Below, piece after piece: positions 1 through 9,983 of a stretch of DNA of 64,000 nt. A program made the position numbers and the translations under genes. Each line of letters starts with the position of its first letter. Position 1 is the stretch's first letter. Source of the stretch: Takakia lepidozioides (Eukaryota; Streptophyta; Takakiopsida; Takakiales; Takakiaceae); contig CM060731.1 of assembly GCA_030704615.1 (NCBI GenBank), positions 26,414,001 to 26,478,000 on the forward strand, in the 5' to 3' direction. A model generated the notes under the pieces. The model ran no database searches and had not been told where the DNA came from. It saw nothing but the letters and a program-made list of their open reading frames with translations.

Positions 1-424
1 GACACACACTCTCAACACAAGAAATATGCAATCCCTCAACATCACTCTTTAAGATAATAGTCGAGCCAGGGGCACCCCAAGCTATGGGGACTCCACCCCA
101 CAACAACCTACACTCCCATCATAAACACACTCAGATCTGAAGAATGCAGGAGCTCGGTCGCGTAGGCTCAACTCGAGAGAGATGAGCTGCGCGACTGCCA
201 CTCTCGTGAAGATAAGACAGACCAGGTGTCAAACTAAACTTGACACCTGATTTAACACTTGTCCTAAATCCAAGTGTTAAATACAAATAACTAGTTTTAT
301 TCTAGCTGTTTTCACACTGTGCTTATTTAACTTGACAGCTGTCGTGCGCATACATATCGCTACACAACTACATCGCTGTCCAAACCACACCACACATATA
401 TGCACAATAAAGTAGTCTAGCACA
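1..424 (-). repeat. 3' LTR of the methyltransferase retrotransposon, cut by the window edge
   Basis: Positions 1-337 match 12041-12377. A run of six G residues on the minus strand at about 425-434 is a good polypurine tract, so the LTR probably begins near 423 (TGTGCTAG on the minus strand). In that case 338-423 is LTR sequence missing from the right-hand copy. If instead the LTR starts at 337 (TGTCAAG), no polypurine tract is visible beside it. The other end lies outside the window. Confidence 0.8.
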
Positions 425-434
425 ATCGCCCCCC
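425..434 (-). promoter_or_regulatory. Candidate polypurine tract for plus-strand DNA priming
   Basis: On the minus strand the sequence reads AGGGGGGCGA, followed directly by TTGTGCTAG. A purine run next to a TG start is the usual 3' LTR boundary. It is the only clear purine tract between the end of pol and the repeated LTR sequence. Confidence 0.5.
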
Positions 435-684
435 TAGCTGGTGGATAGGTCCCTCTACCTCCACATAGCTACAAGATGTAATAGCCACAGCCGTACTAAG
501 TCCTCTATCACTGTCTTTATCGTGCTCAAACTCTATCAACCAAGAGGCCGGGTACAAGAGTAGCCCCATCGTTAGTCGCCGTCTTGCAATCTATGAACTT
601 GAGCCAAGATCTCGTGTGTTCAAGGTCTCCTAGTAGCTGGGCCTTGCGTTTCTTGTTAGCCTCCCATGGTTGTATCCACTCCCA

Positions 685-3600
685 CTATCCAATGCAATGT
701 GGACATAACCAATCCCCATCCGGAACCATCTCAAGAGGTGGAGTCAAGCATCCCATATGCCAACCTCTAGAGCACCGATCACATACCAGCATGGTGGCTG
801 CCCCTTTAGCAGACCCACACAACATGCACCTCAAACCTGCAGATACCACTGCCAGGTTTGGGTCAATCCTGCCATCGACATTCGGAAGGTGACATGGCGC
901 ACAATTACGCACATGGTCCTTCCAAGTGATGCCATCCCGACCCTCCAAGACCAAGACGCCTGAGGGCAAGACCTCTCGAACCCTCAAAATAACACGTCCT
1001 GCAGTCACATCCAGGGTCGTAGGAGCAGTCTGCTGCAGATAGACATAGTCACCAGGGTTGAATCTCCGAACCCCAGGACGATAGCCCCCACCACGTATGG
1101 TAGCATACCTCAACGTATCACGGTGTTGTGCAATGGCAAGGTTCTCGAAAGCCATAGGCATGACTCTCTTGAACAACTCTGCACGCTGCTCACATGCACG
1201 TGCCCACACGTCCGGATCGTCAAGGTTAAGAACTGTAGCAGCTTCTCTGCGAATGGATGTAGGCAAATCCGGCTCTCGGCCAAAGAGAAGAAAGTATGGT
1301 GAGAAGGAGGCAAGTGATGCTTGCTTGCTGAACCTGTAGCCCATGGCTAACCAGGGTAACTGAAGGTCCCAATCTCCTAGGTGTCCCTTCTGCAAGCCAT
1401 ACTTGCGCAAACCCCTCTTTACTGTCTGAACAACTCTCTCTGCCAAGCCATCGGCTTCAGGATGATCCCGAGAAGTGGTGCGGTGGTCTATCAAGGCCTT
1501 GTCACACAAAGCCTGAAACTCCCCCAAGAACTCTCTCTCTTGGTCCGTGAGTACCTCAGCTGGAGCACCGAATCGGCTAAGCACACAATCCAGGAATGCA
1601 TACGCAGCTCCCTCACTAGCCTTATCAGGCAATGGAACCAATTCAATCCACTTGGAGAAGTGCTCCACCATCACCAACACGTACTTGTTGTGGCGCATGG
1701 TCAGTGGCAACGGCCCTGCGAAGTCAAGACTCCACCTGTAGCCCAATCCCATGATCGGAAGAGGGTGCAATTGTGGAGTAGGGGCGTTGAATGAAGCACG
1801 CACCCTGTCACACACCATGCACCTAGCCACAAAGTGTTGTACCTCTGTGTGCATACCACGCCACCAATACTGCCCCTGCAGTAGACTATGAGTGCGTCGC
1901 ACCCCAAAATGCCCCAACTCCTCATGGGCATGCCGCACTAACCGTGCCCGCTGTGTTGGGTGAGGCACAATCCTCACTCGACCATCCTCCCACACTCGGA
2001 GCAGGTGTGTCCCCTCCCACCTGAACCTCTTGGCTCGTTGTAGGATCCGATCCCTCTCCTTGGCAGTCATAGTGGCTGCCGTGTCTCCACTGCGGAGGTA
2101 GTCCAACACAACTGAATCCTCATGTATATCTTTGGCGCCACCCTGCTCATTGCTGGCCTCAGGGTCCTCAGACACTTGATCTACAGTCATCCCTGTTGTA
2201 GGTCCAACCTGGCCTTCCGCTGCCAAGATACACAGAAATGCAGATGCATGCCATCCGGGCACCATCTCCTCGTCCGTCTCACCATGCCACCGAGCTCCAG
2301 TGTCATCCTGTTGGCTCGTGCATGGATTGCGACTCAACCCATCTGCATTTCGATTGACCAAACCCGGTCGATGCACCACCTGAAAGTCATACTCTTGAAG
2401 GATGAGTGCCCACCGTGCAAGCTTCCCCGTAAGCTTGTCTGACTCCATCAACCACTTGAGTGGTTGGTGATCCGTGACAAGAGTGAAGAGATTGCCGTAT
2501 AAATAGCACCTGAAGTGTGCCACGGCCCACACTGCAGCTAAGCATTCTCCCTCATATGAGCTATACTTAGACTCTGCAGCATTGTTCGAGCGGCTAGCAT
2601 AAGCCACTACGAACTCTCTTCCCTCATCATCCACCTGTGTGAGCACCGCTCCAAGCCCCAGCATGCTCCAATCTGTATGCAGCTGAAAAGGACGCCCCCT
2701 GATAGGTCGTCTCAAGATGGGCGCCGAGGTCAACCTCGCCTTGAGCTCTTGAAAAGCTTGTTCTTGCTCATCTTCCCACTGCCACTCCTGGTCCACCTTG
2801 GTCAGCTTGGTTAGAGCCTTTGCAATGGCACTAAATCCCTTAACAAACCGTCTGTAATAGTTTGCTAACCCCATGAAAGCTCGAACTCGGCTCACATCCG
2901 TGGGGCGTGGAACCTGTGCAATGGACTCTACCTTAGTCTGCTGTACCCCCAATCCTCCAGGATATATCATGTGACCCAGATACTCAATCTGGTTGTGGAA
3001 AAACTTGCACTTGCCCGGATGTAACTTCAATCCGTGCGTCCTCAAGCGCTCAAATACCCCCTGAAGGTGTCTCTCATGCTCCTCCACCGTAGCACTAAAG
3101 ATGATGATGTCATCTATGTAGCACCGAGCAAACTCCACCCCTGCTAGAATCCTGTCCATGACTCTTTGAAACTCAGCGGGAGCGTTTTTAAGCCCAAATG
3201 GTAAGAACCGCCACTGGTATAGGCAATCCTTCCCGTGCTCATTGATCCCCCAGAATGCCGTCTTTTGCTTATCCGCCTCCTTGATCGGCAACTGGTGATA
3301 TCCGGATCGTAAATCCAACGTGCTAAAGACCTTGGAATGCCCAATGGCATCAAAGATCTCCTCTGGTGTTGGCATGGCATACCTATCGGACTTGGTCTGA
3401 CGATTTACAGGCCGGTAATCACCGCACATACGTCTCTCCGTCCAATTGCCATAGACATCCTTCTTAGCTGGCATCACTGTGGCTGAAGCATACTCTCCAC
3501 CAGAGAGCTCCACCAAACCTGCCTCCCAGAGATCTTGAGTCCTCATCTGAATCAAAGACCTCTCCATGTCACTGTATCTATAGGGTCTCCGAAAGATTGG

Positions 3601-3819
3601 CGTGTCAGTGGCCAACTCAATACGGATCTCTTGACCCTTCAGTGCTCCCAAGTCCTTCAAACTGAAGGCAAAGCAATTCCTGTAAGCCCTCAGGAACCGC
3701 CGTATACGTCGTCTCTCTCCTCCGGTGACAATGGGTCCAATGTCAGGCTCCCAATTGTCCTCCGTAACTGCAACCTTAAGTCCAGTGGGCTTAGAGGTAG
3801 AGGACGCGTCCCGTGGTTG
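685..3819 (-). CDS. pol: Reverse transcriptase-RNase H-integrase with C-terminal PHD finger
   Basis: Open frame of about 1044 codons, in the same frame as the upstream protease-methyltransferase and separated from it only by the UAG at 3822-3820. The first 53 codons have no start codon, so expression by readthrough is likely. Counting from the TTG at 3660, the RT core has YIDD at residues 181-184, and RNase H follows at about 325-445 with an intact TDHQP block. The integrase has an HHCC-type zinc region (His 577-584, Cys 614 and 617) and the DDE triad near D646, D706 and E741. After an SH3-like integrase tail comes a C4HC3 PHD finger at 945-988 (minus strand about 828-696), ending one residue before the stop. 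PHD fingers commonly read histone H3 tails, so it may direct integration the way chromodomains do in chromoviruses. All catalytic residues I looked for are present. Confidence 0.93.
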   Translation of the reverse strand, partial: QPRDASSTSKPTGLKVAVTEDNWEPDIGPIVTGGERRRIRRFLRAYRNCFAFSLKDLGALKGQEIRIELATDTPIFRRPYRYSDMERSLIQMRTQDLWEAGLVELSGGEYASATVMPAKKDVYGNWTERRMCGDYRPVNRQTKSDRYAMPTPEEIFDAIGHSKVFSTLDLRSGYHQLPIKEADKQKTAFWGINEHGKDCLYQWRFLPFGLKNAPAEFQRVMDRILAGVEFARCYIDDIIIFSATVEEHERHLQGVFERLRTHGLKLHPGKCKFFHNQIEYLGHMIYPGGLGVQQTKVESIAQVPRPTDVSRVRAFMGLANYYRRFVKGFSAIAKALTKLTKVDQEWQWEDEQEQAFQELKARLTSAPILRRPIRGRPFQLHTDWSMLGLGAVLTQVDDEGREFVVAYASRSNNAAESKYSSYEGECLAAVWAVAHFRCYLYGNLFTLVTDHQPLKWLMESDKLTGKLARWALILQEYDFQVVHRPGLVNRNADGLSRNPCTSQQDDTGARWHGETDEEMVPGWHASAFLCILAAEGQVGPTTGMTVDQVSEDPEASNEQGGAKDIHEDSVVLDYLRSGDTAATMTAKERDRILQRAKRFRWEGTHLLRVWEDGRVRIVPHPTQRARLVRHAHEELGHFGVRRTHSLLQGQYWWRGMHTEVQHFVARCMVCDRVRASFNAPTPQLHPLPIMGLGYRWSLDFAGPLPLTMRHNKYVLVMVEHFSKWIELVPLPDKASEGAAYAFLDCVLSRFGAPAEVLTDQEREFLGEFQALCDKALIDHRTTSRDHPEADGLAERVVQTVKRGLRKYGLQKGHLGDWDLQLPWLAMGYRFSKQASLASFSPYFLLFGREPDLPTSIRREAATVLNLDDPDVWARACEQRAELFKRVMPMAFENLAIAQHRDTLRYATIRGGGYRPGVRRFNPGDYVYLQQTAPTTLDVTAGRVILRVREVLPSGVLVLEGRDGITWKDHVRNCAPCHLPNVDGRIDPNLAVVSAGLRCMLCGSAKGAATMLVCDRCSRGWHMGCLTPPLEMVPDGDWLCPHCIG

Positions 3820-3822
3820 CTA
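3814..3822 (-). other. In-frame UAG with a CARYYA-type readthrough context
   Basis: The protease-methyltransferase frame ends with GCA TAG, and the next codons are CAA CCA in the same frame, open into the RT. UAG followed by CAR-YYA is the leaky-stop consensus of tobamovirus type. The sequence therefore fits programmed readthrough that makes RT-integrase as a minor product. A chance nonsense mutation is the alternative. The sequence match is direct; the function is inference. Confidence 0.55.
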
Positions 3823-6126
3823 TGCTGCAACCTCTTGAGCAGTACCCCCTTCCTGCTCAGTCAATGACAAGGCCTCATCCTGCCCCATCATCTCATCATT
3901 GAGAACCTCCTCATCCCGAGAAGAATCCCCAACCTCATCCATCACAGCTGCCTTCGCTGCCAACTCCCTCTGAACCTCGAGCACCTCCCACATGTGCCAT
4001 GGATGTCTACACCTCGTGGTCCTCACCGGCTCGCCCCCACTCGCTGCCTGTACCGTCTCGGTAGGCAGAGAGACCATCAAGGGAAGTGCGCTCCGCACTC
4101 TACGTTGCTCAGCCATAGCCAAGCTGACAATCCAGGTCAAGCAATTGAGATCCATTGCTTGCCCCAACACCTGACGACGTGATGCCTCAGAAAGGGAAGG
4201 CACCGCCGTGGTCCCAGTGGAAAACCCCATAGCCCGCTCTCGCTCGTCGGCATTAGGCTCCACTAACTGCTGCAACTGAGCATCCCACAGGAGGCCAGGT
4301 CCACCATCCCGAAAAGCATGGGATCCTGGGAAGCTGAGCAGTGTAGGTAATGCTGCTCGTGGTTGACCCACTCTGTTGACCACTGCCAAAGGCGAACGGT
4401 CATCGTGTCTCACACGTTGAGACTGCCTTCCTGTGTCCAAAATGCCATCCACGGTGAGGTGTGCTGGCCGCTGCACCCCATCAAATGCACGCTTGAGCAG
4501 TGCGGGTGGCATCAAGTTAGTCCACCATAGTCGTGGACGATGAGCCCGTGACCCCACTGCAGCTGCATCCAGCAATACTGCTGACCCAAGCCACGACCGG
4601 ACTTGATGCACACTGGCCATCACCCTGGCCCGAGAATCACCCATCAGTGGCACATTCTCCAAGATGTATGCCGGAGATACAGCCTGATGAAGCTGCAAGT
4701 GGCGCAAAATCCGCACCATCTCCCAAAACAGACCCGTCCTCGAGTCTCGCAATCCATTGCCATGCCCGGCTGATGAATGCCCTTGGCAGGGCCAACCTGC
4801 CACTACCAGATCAATGGAGCCAACCCGCTCCAAATCCTGCGCCCCCAGCAACGCAATGTCTGCTGGCAAGGCCTGCTGATATCCACGAACTGCAGACACC
4901 GGCAACAACTCAGGGTGCTGCTGCACCATCTGAGCAACATGGCGCAGTGAGACGCGTCGTGCAGTCTCATCCCTCTCCACATACAGGTAACGTCGAACTC
5001 GTACACCTGCCTGCAGCACTGCAGCCAATCCAGTGCTGATCCCGCCAAATAAGTCCAGAAGGCATATGCCTTCATCCGGTCGCTGCCACACAAGAGGTGT
5101 GGTGTCCAATGGCGACAACTGAGGTGGCCCTGGTACAATCACCGCACTCTCCTCCTCTCCTGACGGTACAAAAGCTTCTACCCAAGCTTGTTGCACCCGT
5201 CCATCAGCAGCGTGCTGCAAATCCTTGCTCGTACCCCACAACGGAGTGTGAGCAACCATGGCAGGCAACTCCGCCGTACCATGCATGTCATCCTGCTCTG
5301 CTGGAGGTGGCACATCCTCTGCATGGGCATTGCCTTCCAGCAACTCTCCAGGCCAGCTGACTGCAGCTGTGAAGGCGGCTAGTGTTGGCATCTTGCCCCG
5401 CTGAGCAGCTGCAATACCCCCAATGAATGTCACAGGGAGCTGTGCACGGCGACCATCCCCTGACTGCCATCCAGGCCTGTAGGATGCTGACTCCTCCCAG
5501 AAATCCAGGGTGAAGCCCATGGGGTATAACACTGCCCCACCAACGAGGACATCGTAAGAGACCGCGTCTGTCACAATGGCCTTGGCTCGCATCACTGAGC
5601 CATCTACAGGATGATCCGGCTGCAGTCTAATAGCCAACTGATGCCGTGTCATGCCGCGAGCCTGCTCTGATCCTCCCAGAGATGTCTGTATCTGGAAAGG
5701 ACAAGGCTCCATATCCGCCTCCATGAGGCCCAAACCTGCAATAGCAGCTCTGCCCAACATCAGTGGCTGAGCTCCTGAGTCCAACAAGACCCGCAGTGGC
5801 CGGTACTTCTTGCCTGCCGGTCCACTCAAAGTGAAAATGCCTCCCTGGTTGTCTAACAAGACAACTCCAGGTGTCACCATGGCGCGCTCAAAGGCTGGCC
5901 TAGCTGGCAGCTCCGTCAATCTGGCAGCTGCAGCTTGCCAGGGCGCTGCCGTGGCAGTCTTGACCCTCAAATCCGAGGATCCCTCTGCCACTACACCTTC
6001 CACTAACTCCGCAGAAGATGAAGTGACCTCTCCACTCTCGCAGAGTGTTGCTGCTAGTCTGAACACTGCAGCTGGTCTCACTCCCGGCGTCGCAATCATG
6101 GTGCCGAGAACAGTGGGGCTTGACAC
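3820..6126 (-). CDS. Retropepsin fused to a DNMT3-like DNA cytosine-5 methyltransferase
   Basis: 768-codon frame starting at a GTG, so the true N-terminus probably comes from an upstream Gag fusion. Residues 108-215 are an aspartic protease with the DSGA active site at 116-119. Residues about 350-675 (about 5079-4102) are a C5-cytosine methyltransferase in canonical motif order. Motif I is LLDLFGG at 356-362, motif IV carries the catalytic Cys in WPCQ at 445-448, motif VI is ENV at 490-492, the motif VIII equivalent is AHRPR at 528-532, and motif X is GQAMDLN from 655. The region around AHRPRLWWTNL and the motif I follow-on resemble DNMT3 rather than DNMT1. The order is not rearranged as in plant DRM enzymes. 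No chromatin-reading domain precedes it. It may methylate element DNA or nearby chromatin. The catalytic residues make it look functional. Confidence 0.92.
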   Translation of the reverse strand: MSSPTVLGTMIATPGVRPAAVFRLAATLCESGEVTSSSAELVEGVVAEGSSDLRVKTATAAPWQAAAARLTELPARPAFERAMVTPGVVLLDNQGGIFTLSGPAGKKYRPLRVLLDSGAQPLMLGRAAIAGLGLMEADMEPCPFQIQTSLGGSEQARGMTRHQLAIRLQPDHPVDGSVMRAKAIVTDAVSYDVLVGGAVLYPMGFTLDFWEESASYRPGWQSGDGRRAQLPVTFIGGIAAAQRGKMPTLAAFTAAVSWPGELLEGNAHAEDVPPPAEQDDMHGTAELPAMVAHTPLWGTSKDLQHAADGRVQQAWVEAFVPSGEEESAVIVPGPPQLSPLDTTPLVWQRPDEGICLLDLFGGISTGLAAVLQAGVRVRRYLYVERDETARRVSLRHVAQMVQQHPELLPVSAVRGYQQALPADIALLGAQDLERVGSIDLVVAGWPCQGHSSAGHGNGLRDSRTGLFWEMVRILRHLQLHQAVSPAYILENVPLMGDSRARVMASVHQVRSWLGSAVLLDAAAVGSRAHRPRLWWTNLMPPALLKRAFDGVQRPAHLTVDGILDTGRQSQRVRHDDRSPLAVVNRVGQPRAALPTLLSFPGSHAFRDGGPGLLWDAQLQQLVEPNADERERAMGFSTGTTAVPSLSEASRRQVLGQAMDLNCLTWIVSLAMAEQRRVRSALPLMVSLPTETVQAASGGEPVRTTRCRHPWHMWEVLEVQRELAAKAAVMDEVGDSSRDEEVLNDEMMGQDEALSLTEQEGGTAQEVAA

Positions 6127-6418
6127 ACAGAGGTGGCTGCTCCCAATAACACACCGGCTGCACTAGCCTTGGTAGTAGGTGTCAATGCTGCACGGGTAGC
6201 TCTTCCCAATGGCATAGTAACCTCCGCCTCGGTAACAGTCGGGCGAGAACTAGGTGCCATGGATGGCGTTGACACTGTCTCCGCCAAGGTGAATGACTGA
6301 GGCAGCCTTGCCTGACGGCTTGCCTCCCCACGTTGTGGATCCAACTCCACCTCTGCACCTCGTGGCTCAGGAACTCGTGTTGCTCCTCGAGTCACGGCTG
6401 CAGCAGACTCCACCTGCT

Positions 6419-8016
6419 CTAATGGTAGTGCTGCTCCGCACATGAATCCCATTCCGCCCATATCTCCTCCCTCAGGAGCAGGAGGTGGCCATCCCGCCTG
6501 GGAGCCGGTACCGCCTGAGCTATAGCCATGGCAGCGAGCCTCTGCTCTAGCTGCTGAAGCCGATTGGCCATGCCTTGGTCAACACCCTGACCTCCGCGTC
6601 CTTGGCCATGTGGAGGTTGCCCTTGGCCTGCACCTCGTGCCCGACCACCTCGTCCTCTTTGGGCTGGTCCACCTCGCCCCCGGCCACCATTGTTCCCTTG
6701 GAACTGGCCTGGGCGCAACTCAGGATGCAAGTCATAACACTGGGCATCTCCATGCCCATACTTGCCACAATGCCCACACTGCAACTGTGCAGGCTGTGCT
6801 TGTGCCGGCCTTCTGCCACTCTCTGGGCAATCTCTCTTGACATGGGGTCCTCCACATGTCCAACATATCACCCCTGGTTGCTGTTGGCCTGCAAAAGATG
6901 CCACGGGCCTCTGCACCTGAGGTCCCCTGTAAGCTCCATGGAACTTGGGCTGGGCAACCTTGCCCCCCTGACCACGCTGTTGGGCAGTCCCTTGTGCTTG
7001 TGGGCTGACAGCTGTGCCCCGTACAGGCATGTCCTTACCAAATCCAATTGTAACAACTCGCTCCTCCACCATGTTGAGCTCAATCCGCTCAGCCAGCAGA
7101 AACACATCTGCTAATGTGGGTTGGGCTGCTTGTAACAGGGTTGCATCTCGCACCCTTCTCTTGAGCTCCTTGTCCAGAATTCCATACCAAAACTGGATTG
7201 CCTGAGCTTCAGTAACCCCTTGGGTCACACTTATCAAGCGCCTCATACGAGTGTACGCCTCTCGCAGGCTCTCACTGGGTTTGCGCTGGAAGTCTTGCAA
7301 ACTTCGCAGCTTCTCTGTCCGTACACCTTGGTAGTTCCTCCGCAACTCCTGGAAGAACTCCACCACCGGGTTGAATCTTGGCAAATGTGTTGTAGTCGTG
7401 GCAGGAGAGTAGCACCTTTTGAACTGGTACCACCTTCAGAAGTACCAGCACTACTTGCTCCACTACTAGTGCTGGCAGTGGGAGCTATTGGTACTGATGC
7501 AGCTACTGGTCGCGTCGTGCCTCGAGTAATGGAGACGTAGTCAGGTGACCAATACATCCTCCACTCCTCAATCTCTGCTTCATGTCCTCGCCTGAACTCG
7601 TGGTAATCGTCCATAGGCGGGCCTTCCAAATGCTGGAACAGTCCCTTCCACGCCATGAATGGGGTGAATAGCTGTGGATTGCGCATCTGCTGCAAATCAC
7701 ACCAGCTGTCGAACTCCTGGATAAAGTCATCCAACTCGATTGTGCCCACAGCTCCAGAGTACCTACGAGGCCCCTTGGTAGCTCCATACATCTCCTCCAT
7801 GTCGTCCCACAACAATGGCGAATGAAAGTGCACACCTGTTGATGAAGCCTCCGAGTCTGTGTCTGACGCTACAGTAGTTGAGGGTGGCGGTGAAGGTGGT
7901 CTGAACCGAATACCTCGTCTTGTGAACCCACTCTCACTGTCACTGCTTGTAGCCGTACTCCCCTCAAAACCCTTGGGTAACTCCGTAATGACACTCACAA
8001 TGTGCACCTCCTCCAC
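6419..8016 (-). pseudogene. gag: Gag with two CCHC zinc knuckles, frameshifted
   Basis: Two overlapping frames make up gag. The N-terminal frame runs 8016-7243 and starts at GTG. The second runs 7384-6419 and carries the Retrotrans_gag-like capsid core followed by two CX2CX4HX4C zinc knuckles at about 6865-6827 and 6778-6737. A -1 shift between about 7435 and 7384 is needed to join them. I see no convincing slippery heptamer there, so a mutation is more likely than programmed frameshifting. The first in-frame ATG lies well inside the N-terminal frame, so the original start may have been lost. A further shift is needed near 6460-6126 to reach the protease frame. A Gly-Arg-rich stretch follows the knuckles. 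Gag would package the element RNA. Confidence 0.8.
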
Positions 8017-8535
8017 GTGACACTATAAGGCTCTAGTACTAATCTAATAGTGACACGGGTGGGCACCTGTTGCAGTCTAAGGGTCATATCCCAATGGCTC
8101 AGGGCACCTGCACCTGCATCCACCGCAAGAACTCCTATGGTTGGCTGGTCATCAACCCAGCCTCACCATAGAAGAAACACTGGTGGTCTTGCTGGTCATC
8201 ACTCCAGCCTCACCACCGACAGCATACTCTAGGATTGACCGGTGATCAAATCCGGCCTAATCCCTATGAAAGCAAGCGCCCACACAAAACCAACATGGCG
8301 CACAGTCAAGCATGCAGGTGTTGGGGGGGATCCAAACACAAGAAATCAAAACATCAACACCCCCACACCAAAATCCAGCAGCAACGCTGATCCTGCAGAA
8401 TATCCCAGCCCAAAACCCCGGACTGACTGGCCTCCACCAAGAGAGGCTTTGGCAACTACAAGTACAAGGTAATGAAAATAGTACAGAGATGGAGGGGAAG
8501 AATAGAAGCCCGCCCAAGCAAGATCTAATCCTGAT
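8017..8535 (-). other. Gag-proximal leader with two short direct repeats
   Basis: No coding frame is recognised. On the plus strand a block reading GCTGGTCATCA followed by CCAGCCTCACCA occurs twice, at about 8141-8169 and 8190-8217, with a weaker third version near 8236. The blocks could fold into stem-loops in the RNA leader. Function is unknown. Confidence 0.4.
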
Positions 8536-9285
8536 CTATGCTATCAACTTCCAGACTTCTCTCAAAGTGCCTCGCTCTGCTTGATGGTAAGGTGTAGGAG
8601 GTATATCTATGTCCAGAAACCTGCCACTAACCTTGTCCCAAGCTACAGTAGCTCGCTCTAACCAACCCTCCTCCTCTTTCTGCCAGGTAGAGACAAAGCA
8701 ACACTCTGCTATCTCCCGCTCACTGAACACTAAAGAAAACAAAGGTAGGGTCTGATAGTCTCTCAACTCGAAAGCTTTGAGACGATTGCGGGTGTCCTCA
8801 TTGCGAATGACTGCATCGCCTTCAAACAGAACAAACTTGTCCTCGCTAATGAACCCCCGCTCGTGGTTGCCTTGTGCAGAGCGTGTCCGACTGCAACACT
8901 GTCTAATTGCACAAACTTGTGCAGCTCCTGCTCCTCTGCTCCAGTACACCACGGCCTTGTGGCTGAACACCTTGGTCCCCGGGGCTGTCTTTGGCTGTGT
9001 TCCAAGCCTAGCTTTCACCCACTTTGGTATTTCACCTACAGCTGCAGAACTGCTGGCTCCAACAGAGTTCTGACTGTTCAAGGCGATATTGAGGCCCTCA
9101 ATGCCAACTACAGCAGTCTGTTGTCTACTGCTAATGCCTGACTCCCAGTATGCAATCAACTCGTCCAACTGTTCTCCACTCAAATCAGTCTGAGTTCCTT
9201 GGGAAACATAAATCGTGTCCCCTTGTGTGCACAGACTAAGAGAAGAGACCTGCCCTTCAATTACGTCCTCATTTCCCCCAGCCAT
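8536..9285 (-). CDS. Unrecognised 249-residue ORF inside the retrotransposon
   Basis: Uninterrupted frame from an ATG at 9285 to a stop at 8536. I do not recognise a family. The N-terminal 100 residues are polar and Ser/Gln-rich. The C-terminal half has a mixed, globular-looking composition with several Trp and Cys residues, but no zinc-finger spacing or enzyme motif I can name. It lies between the captured COX5b/FAX block and gag, on the element's coding strand. It may be an accessory ORF of the element or another captured host exon. Its length and unbroken frame favour real coding origin over chance. Confidence 0.45.
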   Translation of the reverse strand: MAGGNEDVIEGQVSSLSLCTQGDTIYVSQGTQTDLSGEQLDELIAYWESGISSRQQTAVVGIEGLNIALNSQNSVGASSSAAVGEIPKWVKARLGTQPKTAPGTKVFSHKAVVYWSRGAGAAQVCAIRQCCSRTRSAQGNHERGFISEDKFVLFEGDAVIRNEDTRNRLKAFELRDYQTLPLFSLVFSEREIAECCFVSTWQKEEEGWLERATVAWDKVSGRFLDIDIPPTPYHQAERGTLREVWKLIA

Positions 9286-9983
9286 GCATGGAGTACATCC
9301 ACCAATTTGTCTCTCATATAGACCAGCACAGGTTCTAGAGACAGGATTGTGGATCTTTCATGGCACACTCACACTCTAAAAATTCCATAGATTTTTAGCA
9401 GAGTCCCCAAAACAGAAACCAGGTTTAGATAGGTAGATTTCCCCTTTCTGCAGCTATCCCCCCAAAAACTGGGTCAAACAGAGTCCATTTGACAAAGATA
9501 TGATGAATTTGGCTCCAAATCATTCAAATTAGATTAAAAAGGGGGGTTTTTTTTTTTAAAGGTTTTCAAGTTTTTTTTAAATTCAAAGTTACACCCAAAA
9601 TATCTGGTAACTGGTTCCCGGTTCCCTAAGTTCTATATGGCATCCTAGGTTCCCTGGCCACGTGCCTGCTGTTCCCCTCCATTTCATTTGAGTTCAACAG
9701 CTCACCATGCTTTGGAATCCCAACCGTCTTCTACCACAAACCGTGGTGACGATGGAGTTCGTGAAGCGATCCTTCCCAGTGAACCCTCGAGAGACGAGTC
9801 CCCTGTGCACTTGATATACACTCTCTTAATAGAGATCAAAATCAGCAAGGAGACACCATTGACGACACCCAGAGATCAGAGACAAGTACTTGCGCAGTTC
9901 GGAGGCCACAGCATCCCCTCTGGACACTGAGCGGGGAATAGCTGCTACACAGCAGCTCAGTCTATCGTCAGCTCCTATACCTA
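9286..9983. other. Non-coding stretch inside the retrotransposon
   Basis: No supported gene. It contains a G-run followed by a T-rich tract near 9541-9560 and a second T-run near 9572. On the minus strand these read as A-rich tracts, which could be the trace of a poly(A) tail from a captured cDNA. That reading is speculative. Confidence 0.3.

Noticed and set aside
5900-6461. Short overlapping ORFs between gag and protease
   Set aside because: Frames are Ala/Pro/Thr-rich linkers. They are better explained as the frameshifted gag-pol junction than as separate genes.
7384-7440. Programmed -1 frameshift in gag
   Set aside because: No convincing slippery heptamer in the right phase and no clear downstream structure. 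A small indel is simpler.
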